From assembly GCA_030037645.1 (NCBI GenBank), contig JASHQI010000083.1, positions 1 through 41,293 of the forward strand: DNA of 41,293 nucleotides, written 5' to 3'. This DNA is from Xanthobacteraceae bacterium. Lineage in GTDB: Bacteria > Pseudomonadota > Alphaproteobacteria > Rhizobiales > Xanthobacteraceae. The notes under the pieces are model-generated. The model saw nothing but the letters and a program-made list of their open reading frames with translations, had not been told where the DNA came from and did not search any database. The position numbers and the translations under genes are program-made. Positions 33,128-39,391 of the stretch are shown in pieces (positions within the stretch are counted from its first letter, which is position 1; each line of letters starts with the position of its first letter).

Positions 33128-34108
33128 ATGCGAATGAAGGCATTTCGATCCATCCTGCCGCGAATTGGCCTAGCGACAATACTGATTGCGGTTGCGGCGG
33201 TCGCTCGCGCGCAGGATTACCCAACCCGTCCGGTCCGAGTCATCGTGCAGACGGCGGCAGGCAGCTCGCTCGATGCACTGGCTCGGCTCGTCACCGAACC
33301 GTTGTCCCAAATCTGGGGCAAGCAGGTCATCATCGTCAACCAGGCCGGCGCCGGCGGCCTGAATGCGTCGCGCGCACTCGCGGACTCCGCGCCGGACGGC
33401 TACACGCTGTTCATGGCCGGCGGCTCGGTATTCGTGGCCCTGCCCATCCTGCATCCTCATCTGCCATTCGACGTGAACCAATTCGAGCCGATTGGATTCG
33501 TGGCCGACGAGCCATACGCCATCTTGGTGTCGAGCAAGCTCGCTGTGCATTCGCTCGCAGAGTTGATTGCCTACACCAAAACCCAGCCATCCGGCGTGGA
33601 CGCCGTTGCCGGCACGATTGGCGGGTTGCAGCACTTGACTGCGGAACGGTTCCGCAGAGCGAGCGGCGCCAAGCTCAACATGATTCACTATCCCGGTACG
33701 GAGGCGGCGATGGGCGACGTCATCACCGGCCGTGTCCCGGTCATGTTCCAGACTATCTTGCCGGTGGCGGGCGCGGTCGCCGCGGGAACCGTGCGGATGT
33801 TGGCGATCGCCTCCGACGCCCCACTGCCGGACTATCCCAATATTCCGACCGTGTCGGAAACCGTTCCGGGATTTACCTCGTCGGGCTGGTCGCTCATGGT
33901 GGCGCCGCACGGCACGCCCGCGCCGATCATCCAGAAGATCAATGCCGATCTGAAGACCGTTCTGGCGCGCCCGGACGTGCTGAAGAAATTCAGGGCACTT
34001 GGCGATTACACCCGGCCGATGTCGCCGCAGCAGCTCGCCGCCTACATCCAAAATGAGCACGGCGTGTGGACGCCAATCGTTCAGGCCGTCGCCGCCGAGG
34101 CGAAATAA
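33128..34108 (+). CDS. Bug-family (TctC) periplasmic solute receptor
   Basis: Third classical Bug receptor. A Sec signal (FRSILPRIGLATILIAVAAV then ARA) precedes QDYPTRPVRVIVQTAAGSSLDALARLVTEPL, in which the usual AGG loop reads AAGSSLD. The other family elements are intact: ALADSAPDGYTLFMAGG, VDAVAGTIGGLQHLTAERF, LNMIHYPGTEAAMGDVITGRV and MVAPHGTPAPIIQKIN. About 326 residues. Three ATGs lie close together (33125, 33128, 33134); GAGGA ends at 33124, so 33128 or 33134 is the likely start. Its stop is only five bases before the GTG start of the M20 amidohydrolase gene, so the two form a tight receptor-enzyme operon. Confidence 0.93.
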   Translation: MRMKAFRSILPRIGLATILIAVAAVARAQDYPTRPVRVIVQTAAGSSLDALARLVTEPLSQIWGKQVIIVNQAGAGGLNASRALADSAPDGYTLFMAGGSVFVALPILHPHLPFDVNQFEPIGFVADEPYAILVSSKLAVHSLAELIAYTKTQPSGVDAVAGTIGGLQHLTAERFRRASGAKLNMIHYPGTEAAMGDVITGRVPVMFQTILPVAGAVAAGTVRMLAIASDAPLPDYPNIPTVSETVPGFTSSGWSLMVAPHGTPAPIIQKINADLKTVLARPDVLKKFRALGDYTRPMSPQQLAAYIQNEHGVWTPIVQAVAAEAK

Positions 34109-34113
34109 CGCCC

Positions 34114-35580
34114 GTGACCGAGCCAACGACCAATTCCAGCGCGGCGAAGGCTTTTTGCTTCGACTATATCGAGCGCAACGCCAAGGCTGTCGCCTGCCTG
34201 AGCGACAATATCTTTTATTTCGCCGAGCTCGGCATGCAGGAATTCGAGACATCGAAGCTGATGACGGCGCTGCTCGAAGAGGCCGGCTTTCGCGTTGAAC
34301 GCGGCATCTCCGGCTTTCCGACGGGGTTCTGCGCCAGCTTCGGCTCCGGCCGTCCGGTCATCGCCATCCATACCGAATACGATGCCAATCCCGATAATTC
34401 GCAGGCTTCCGGAATTGCCGAATACACGCCGATCGTCGATGGCGCGCCCGGCCATTGCGAGGGCCACAATGTCAATGGCGCCGTGCTCATCGCCAGTGCG
34501 CTCGCTGCCAAGGCGGCAATGGCGAAATTCGACCTGCCGGGCACGCTGAAGGTGTTCGGCGCGCCAGCGGAGGAGCAGCTTCTCAGCCGACCGTATTACG
34601 TGCGCGACGGCTGGTTCGACGATGTCGACGCGGCTTTCCACGATCACATCGCGCCGAATTTCAGCGTCGGTTATGGACTGATCCAGGCGGCACTGGTGTC
34701 CGCGACCTTCACCTTTCATGGCGAGACCGCACACGCCGGGGCTGCGCCGTGGCGCGGGCGCGACGCCCTCGACGGCGTCGTGTTGATGGACATGGGCCTG
34801 GCGCAATATCGGGAGCACATGACGCCGACGATGCGAATGCATCGGGTTATCACCGACGGCGGTCTGCAACCCAATGTGGTACCGCGGCGCGCCGCCGTGT
34901 GGTGGTACTTCCGCGACTCCACCGCCGAAGGCGCCGGCAAATTGTTCGCGCAGGCCAAGAAGATCGCCGAAGGAGCTGCGCTGATGTCGAACACCGAGGT
35001 CGAGGTCGAGGTGCTGAGCGCAGTCTGGCCGGTGCGTGGCAATCGCACCTTGGCGGAACTGGTCGAGCGCGAAATCGAGCGCGTTGGACTGCCCCGTTGG
35101 ACCAGGGAGGAGGATGAGCTTGCCCGTTCGCTGCAGGCCAAGGTGAACGTTCCGGTCGAAGGTCTGGCCCGCAAATATGTGCCGATGAAGGGACCGGCGG
35201 TGCAGAAGGCGGCGGCCAACGATGCCGGCGACGTGTCGTGGAAGGTGCCGATGGTGAAGTTCTACTATCCGGCCAACATCCCCAATATTAGCAATCATCA
35301 TTGGGCGGCCGGCGTGGCGCTGGCGACGTCGATTGCGCACAAAGGCGCCATTGCCGGCGCCAAAGCCATGGCGGCGTCGCTGATCGAATGCTTCAGCAAT
35401 CCAGCCGTGGTCGAGGAGGCCAAGCGCACCTTCAAGGACGAGATCGGCGGCGTCGAATATACATCGCTGTTGCCGCGCGAGCAGAAGCCGCCGGTCGATC
35501 TCAATCGCGCCACCATGGAAAAATTCCGACCGCTGTTGCAGCGGCATTACATTGCCGAACGGCCGCATTTCGTGCCGTAG
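34114..35580 (+). CDS. M20-family amidohydrolase, AbgB (aminobenzoyl-glutamate hydrolase B)-like
   Basis: Zinc-type amidohydrolase of peptidase family M20, closest in layout to AbgB, which cleaves p-aminobenzoyl-glutamate. The metal region is AIHTEYDANPDNSQ, then GAPGHCEGHNVNGAVLIASA and GAPAEEQLLSRPYYV (catalytic Glu pair), with the dimerisation domain around FTFHGETAHAGAAPWRGRDALDGVVLMD and a last histidine in NISNHHWAAG. The 488-residue length is that of AbgB. The GTG start at 34114 (TEPTTNSS follows) is chosen because the longer frame overlaps the receptor gene; GAGG lies within the end of that gene. With its receptor it suggests uptake and cleavage of an amide or N-acyl compound. Confidence 0.9.
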   Translation: MTEPTTNSSAAKAFCFDYIERNAKAVACLSDNIFYFAELGMQEFETSKLMTALLEEAGFRVERGISGFPTGFCASFGSGRPVIAIHTEYDANPDNSQASGIAEYTPIVDGAPGHCEGHNVNGAVLIASALAAKAAMAKFDLPGTLKVFGAPAEEQLLSRPYYVRDGWFDDVDAAFHDHIAPNFSVGYGLIQAALVSATFTFHGETAHAGAAPWRGRDALDGVVLMDMGLAQYREHMTPTMRMHRVITDGGLQPNVVPRRAAVWWYFRDSTAEGAGKLFAQAKKIAEGAALMSNTEVEVEVLSAVWPVRGNRTLAELVEREIERVGLPRWTREEDELARSLQAKVNVPVEGLARKYVPMKGPAVQKAAANDAGDVSWKVPMVKFYYPANIPNISNHHWAAGVALATSIAHKGAIAGAKAMAASLIECFSNPAVVEEAKRTFKDEIGGVEYTSLLPREQKPPVDLNRATMEKFRPLLQRHYIAERPHFVP

Positions 35581-35616
35581 CGGCAGCACTTCGCGCCCGG
35601 CGGAGGTCTCCACACC

Positions 35617-36687
35617 TCAGCCTGAGCCGATCGAATCCTTCAGAATCTGCTTGACGTTGGGGGCGACGTTGCGGATGCGATCGAAGATCCGTTCGACCTC
35701 GCCGGCGCTGATGAGGTCGGGATCCTCGCCGGTAATTTTCCGATAATCGGCGATGAACGCTGGATCGGCGGCCACCGCAGTGAAGGCCTGACGCAGCGCC
35801 GCAACGGCTTCGGGCGGCGAACCTTTGGGCAGGAACACGCCGCGCTGCAGCTTGGTGCTGATGTCGTTGGTCAACAGCAGCGCATCGTATTTGGGGCCTG
35901 ACGGCGCCCTACCGAACGCTTCCTGATAAAATGTTTCGAAGGTCGGGACACCGAGCTTCTCGAGCGTGGGATTGCCGGTCGGCTTGCCGTCGGGTCCGAT
36001 CACCGCATATTGGAACAACACGACGCCGACGCCGGTCTTGATGATCTGCGGGATCACCTGTGTCTGAAAACCCGGCAGCGAGCTGCCGGTGAAATTGATC
36101 TCGTTCTGCAGCATCGCCTTGTTGATCTGCGCGGTCGAGGGAAATCCGGTCACCATGTGATAGGGCAGATTCATGACATCGAGCACGAGACGCAGCCTGG
36201 TGTCGTGCGAGGAGGCCCGGCTGTAGCCGCCGGCGTAGACGTTGCGCGCGCGCGGAAAATCCGAAGGCTTGGTGTAGCCGCCGGGCACGATGTCCTTGCG
36301 CGCATAGACGAGATTCCAGCCGCGAGCGGCCGCGATCGGCACGAGATCATCCAGCTTGATCTTGAGCACCGGATCGTCGGTGATCAGAACGGTCGCGCTC
36401 ATGGTGAAATAGCCGAGCGTCAGCCCATCGGGCTGCGAGCCGATGTTGAGCCCGAGCTGATTCATGGCGGTCATGCCGCCGGCACCCGGCATATTGCGAA
36501 TGATGATGGTGGGGTGGCCGGGAATATACTTGGCGAGATGTTGCTGATAGACGCGCGCCTCGGTATCGGCGTTGCCGCCCACTCCGTAATTGACCAGCAG
36601 CGTGAGCGTCTTGTCTTTGTAGTATTGCGCGTAGCCCGGGGCCGCTGTCAGCAGCAATGCCACGGCGATGAAAAGGCGTGCGAACAT
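35617..36687 (-). CDS. TctC-like periplasmic receptor, divergent (YIPGHPT) subgroup
   Basis: A secreted receptor of about 356 residues, with the Sec signal MFARLFIAVALLLTAAPGYA then QYYKDKTLTLLVNYGVGGNA. Like the receptor at 26.6 kb it has the YIPGHPT signature followed by RNMPGAGGMTAMNQLG. Its mid part (KDIVPGGYTKPSDFPRARNV, GGYSRASSHDTRLRLVLDVM) and the end FLPKGSPPEAVAALRQAF agree with the TctC/Bug fold. ATG 36687 is preferred because GGAG lies seven bases upstream and the signal peptide then begins directly; ATG 36711 is the alternative. It is probably in one minus-strand unit with the ACMSD-type and MFS genes upstream, about 145 bp from the latter. Ligand unknown. Confidence 0.88.
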   Translation of the reverse strand: MFARLFIAVALLLTAAPGYAQYYKDKTLTLLVNYGVGGNADTEARVYQQHLAKYIPGHPTIIIRNMPGAGGMTAMNQLGLNIGSQPDGLTLGYFTMSATVLITDDPVLKIKLDDLVPIAAARGWNLVYARKDIVPGGYTKPSDFPRARNVYAGGYSRASSHDTRLRLVLDVMNLPYHMVTGFPSTAQINKAMLQNEINFTGSSLPGFQTQVIPQIIKTGVGVVLFQYAVIGPDGKPTGNPTLEKLGVPTFETFYQEAFGRAPSGPKYDALLLTNDISTKLQRGVFLPKGSPPEAVAALRQAFTAVAADPAFIADYRKITGEDPDLISAGEVERIFDRIRNVAPNVKQILKDSIGSG

Positions 36688-36831
36688 CCGATGGCTCCAG
36701 CTCTTGCGCATGCGCGCCTTGCCATTCGACCAAGCTCTGGACCGGCGCGCTCAGGTTGCGAGCGGACAGTTCCGCAAGGATGATGCGCGGCGAGAGCGTG
36801 ACGTGCAACTGCTTTGCGCAACCGCCTACGC

Positions 36832-38025
36832 TTACTGCACGATGGCGCGCACGCGACGCGTCAGCGCCCAGATCGAGAACGCCAGACATCCCATTGCGGC
36901 GACGACGCCGGCGACCGGCCACGCCGAGTGGCCGAGATATTGGCCGATCGCCGCGGCGGCAACGGCGGCGCAGGATTGCTGGGTGAAGCCGAGCAGCGAG
37001 GACGCGGTGCCGGCGCGGTCGGGAAACGGCGTCAGCGCGCCGGCCATGGTCTGCGGCCCGGCAAGGCCCATGCCGGCGAGATAGATCGTCATTGCGCCGA
37101 CCAGCCAGGCGACGTGAACGAGCCCGAGCGTTACGACACCGACCATCGCCAAGCCGCCGATCGCCTCTATCGTCACGCCAATGCCGATGGTGCGGTCAAG
37201 ACCGAGCCGCATCACGTTGCGCGTCGCGATATGTGTTCCGAGCATGTATCCCAACGAGCCGACCGCATAGGTGGCGCCGAATGCAAGCGGGGAAAGTCCA
37301 TAGACGCCCTGGATCACCACGGAAGCGCCCGAGACCCAGGCATACAGTCCAACGAAGGTCGCGGTCAGTATGCCAAGATGCGCAACAAAATCGCGACGCT
37401 GCAGCACCGAGCGATAGAGCTTGCCCATCGCGGCGAGCGATAACGGACCCGGCGTGCGCTCGCGCAAAGTCTCAGGCAACAAGCGCCAGGCGACCGAGCC
37501 GGAGGTGGCCGCAAACATCACCAGCAGGATGAAGCTTGCACGCCAGCCGAATGCGATCTGCAACGCACCGCCGATCACCGGCGCCATGATCGGCGCGAAC
37601 GCCGTGACCGAGCCTATCATCGAGAGTTCGCGCCCCGCGCGAACGCCGGAATAAAGGTCGCGCACCACGGCGCGGGCCAGCACAATCGATCCGGCGCCGC
37701 CGAGCGCTTGCACAAAACGCACCGCCATCAGCATCTCGATCGATTGCGTTGTCGCGCAGACCACGCTCGCCACGCCAAACAATACCAGCGCGGCCAGCAG
37801 CACGGGCTTGCGCCCAAGACGGTCCGAAATCGGTCCATAGAGGATCTGGCCGGCGGCAAAACCGCACAGATAGGTCGAGATCGTCAATTGCACCTGCCCG
37901 GTCGACGCGTGCAGCGCGCGGCCGATGTCGGGCAGCGACGGCAAATACATGTCCGACGACATCGGCCCGAGCGCGGTCAACAGCGCAAGCAACAAGGTGA
38001 GCGCGAAGGTGTCCGGACGCAGCAT
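36832..38025 (-). CDS. MFS transporter, Bcr/CflA drug-resistance family
   Basis: A 397-residue, twelve-helix MFS exporter of the Bcr/CflA (DHA1) group. It shows the group opening LLALLTALGPMSSDMYLPSLPDIGRAL, loop 2-3 motif GPISDRLGRKPVLL, and the helix-4 region RFVQALGGAGSIVLARAVVRDLY, all very characteristic. The helix-5 antiporter motif is represented by SMIGSVTAFAPIMAPVIGGAL. Bcr/CflA members expel bicyclomycin, chloramphenicol, sulfonamides or metabolites. The ATG at 38025 begins the recognisable family sequence; the frame open upstream of it crosses a repeat and the next gene and is not coding. It may export a toxic intermediate of the local pathway. Confidence 0.92.
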   Translation of the reverse strand: MLRPDTFALTLLLALLTALGPMSSDMYLPSLPDIGRALHASTGQVQLTISTYLCGFAAGQILYGPISDRLGRKPVLLAALVLFGVASVVCATTQSIEMLMAVRFVQALGGAGSIVLARAVVRDLYSGVRAGRELSMIGSVTAFAPIMAPVIGGALQIAFGWRASFILLVMFAATSGSVAWRLLPETLRERTPGPLSLAAMGKLYRSVLQRRDFVAHLGILTATFVGLYAWVSGASVVIQGVYGLSPLAFGATYAVGSLGYMLGTHIATRNVMRLGLDRTIGIGVTIEAIGGLAMVGVVTLGLVHVAWLVGAMTIYLAGMGLAGPQTMAGALTPFPDRAGTASSLLGFTQQSCAAVAAAAIGQYLGHSAWPVAGVVAAMGCLAFSIWALTRRVRAIVQ

Positions 38026-38037
38026 CAGGCGCGTGGA

Positions 38038-38180
38038 TACATGTTTCCCGGGCGCGGCGCAGCACGAAGTGCAGCGCAGTGGCCCGCCATAGAACCGGGA
38101 TCGTCGAAGCCCTCCAGACTCTGACGATCCCGCATCGGTGGTGCGCCGCTGCGCGCTGCACCGCATCCGCGAAGCACAAG
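38038..38180. repeat. Composite palindromic repeat with central GGGATCGTC/GACGATCCC stem
   Basis: GGGATCGTC and GACGATCCC form a perfect 9-bp stem in the middle. On both sides are GC-rich, roughly mirror-placed segments (CCCGGGCGCGGCGCAGCACG on the left, GCGCCGCTGCGCGCTGCACC on the right). The layout resembles the interspersed CGCAGC-rich elements I recall from Bradyrhizobium intergenic DNA. It fills most of the gap between the ACMSD-type gene and the MFS gene, so it would be transcribed if the two are co-transcribed. Confidence 0.6.
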
Positions 38181-38188
38181 TTCCGTCA

Positions 38189-39208
38189 TTATTGCTTCTT
38201 GTCGAAGATCGCCGCGGCGTGATCGCCCAGGATGGTGTCGCGGTCCGCGGCGGCAATGCCGAGCGCGCGCACCTGCCGCACGCATTCCAGCGTGCCCATG
38301 TCGTAGGGATAGTCGCTGCCGAGGAATACGCGGTTGGCGCCGACCGAGGAAACCAGGAATTCGAGAGCAGGCTTGGAATGCAGGATGGTGTCGTAGCGCA
38401 GGCGGTCGAGATATTTTTGCGGTGAGTGCTTGAGATGCACTTTCGGCTCCGGCCGTACCTGCCAGCCATGCACCCAGCGGCCGCCCTGATAGGGAATGAA
38501 GCCGCCGCCGTGCACCATGACGGGATCGAGCTTGGGATGGCGCTCCAGCACGCCGCCAAAGATCAGGCACGCCGCTGCAATCGTGGTGTCGAGCGGATTG
38601 CCGATCAGATTGCCGAGATAATACGAGCGCAGCCGGTCGGCGCCGGCAACGTTGCCGGGATGGATCATTATGAAGGCGCCGAGCGCTTCGGCGGCTGCCC
38701 ATAGCGGCTCGAAGCTCGAATCGTCGAGATTCTTGCCGCCGATGTTGGAGCCGATCATGGCGCCGTGCAGCCCGAGCTTTTGCATGGCGCGGCGCAATTC
38801 GTCGGCGGCTTTTTCCGGCGTCTGCATCGGCAGCGTAGCGATGCCGACAAATCGATCCGGGTGTTCCTTCACATGCCGCGCGATCTCGTCGTTCTGAATG
38901 ATCGCCGCCGCAGCGCCGACCGAGGCCTCCTGGCCGTACAGCCAGGTCTGCGGCGCGGCCGAGAGCACATGAACATCGACCTCGGCTCGAGCCATGTCGG
39001 CGAACCGCCGCGCGATGTCGTGGCCGCCGCGCGGAAACGGCCGATAGACCACGCCGGCGACCTCACACAGCGAGTTGTCGCCGTCGATCGGCGTCATCTT
39101 CAGCCCGAGGCTCGGGATCTCTTTTTGCATGAGCTTGATGGTCGCGTCGGCGAGCACATGGGTGTGTGTGTCGATGGTCCGCGGCAAAGGCCCCTCCCCG
39201 GTTGGCAC
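38189..39208 (-). CDS. Amidohydrolase-2 family protein, ACMSD (aminocarboxymuconate-semialdehyde decarboxylase)-like
   Basis: Metal-dependent TIM-barrel decarboxylase/hydrolase. ACMSD and relatives (gamma-resorcylate and 5-carboxyvanillate decarboxylases, isoorotate decarboxylase) remove a carboxyl group from aromatic or muconate-type intermediates. Metal ligands are visible: H15 and H17 in TIDTHTHVLA, H183 in IMIHPGN, a histidine in VMVHGGGFIPYQGGRW, and an aspartate near residue 296 in LGSDYPYDMGT. The group phrase RFVGIATLPMQTPEKAADELRRA is present. About 339 residues, normal. The start may be GTG 39208 or TTG 39187; the TTG has a strong GGGGAGG just upstream and begins two codons before TIDTHTHV, so it deserves preference if tested. 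It is divergent from the third molybdenum hydroxylase gene. Confidence 0.92.
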   Translation of the reverse strand: MPTGEGPLPRTIDTHTHVLADATIKLMQKEIPSLGLKMTPIDGDNSLCEVAGVVYRPFPRGGHDIARRFADMARAEVDVHVLSAAPQTWLYGQEASVGAAAAIIQNDEIARHVKEHPDRFVGIATLPMQTPEKAADELRRAMQKLGLHGAMIGSNIGGKNLDDSSFEPLWAAAEALGAFIMIHPGNVAGADRLRSYYLGNLIGNPLDTTIAAACLIFGGVLERHPKLDPVMVHGGGFIPYQGGRWVHGWQVRPEPKVHLKHSPQKYLDRLRYDTILHSKPALEFLVSSVGANRVFLGSDYPYDMGTLECVRQVRALGIAAADRDTILGDHAAAIFDKKQ

Positions 39209-39227
39209 GGTTTGTTGTGCGCATAAG

Positions 39228-39275
39228 GGACATGGTCATGCAAGGACGTGGTCACGGAAGGACTTGGTCGCGCCC
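39228..39275. repeat. Three 16-bp tandem repeats, candidate operator array
   Basis: Three consecutive 16-bp units: GGACATGGTCATGCAA (39228-39243), GGACGTGGTCACGGAA (39244-39259) and GGACTTGGTCGCGCCC (39260-39275). The shared core is GGAC-N-TGGTC. The array lies in the 183-bp divergent region between the ACMSD-type gene (start 20-40 bp to the left) and the molybdenum hydroxylase gene (start about 117 bp to the right). Its place and regular spacing suit a binding site for a regulator that controls one or both genes. No regulator gene is in the window. Confidence 0.55.
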
Positions 39276-39320
39276 GGTATAGGAGCCATGCCCTCTGGCC
39301 GCGGCCAAATGGGTGCCCCT

Positions 39321-39348
39321 TTAGCTCGCGCCGGTTTCGGCTATAAAA
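39321..39348 (+). promoter_or_regulatory. Weak candidate promoter for the third molybdenum hydroxylase gene
   Basis: TATAAA (39343-39348) lies 43 bases before the ATG, with a poor -35 candidate TTTAGC (39321-39326) 16 bp upstream, which suggests activator dependence. The 16-bp repeat array ends about 45 bp upstream of it. Confidence 0.25.
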
Positions 39349-39391
39349 GAGGCCCGCCCGACCCTCAAACATAAGACTTTCGGAACATTGC

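Noticed and set aside
34081..35613. A 510-codon minus-strand open frame opposite the M20 amidohydrolase
   Set aside because: No recognisable domains, extreme Arg/His content, and full overlap with a convincing M20 gene.
38026..38559. An N-terminal extension of the Bcr/CflA transporter by about 178 residues
   Set aside because: The extension crosses a palindromic repeat and the ACMSD-type gene and has no family similarity. The transporter sequence begins at ATG 38025.
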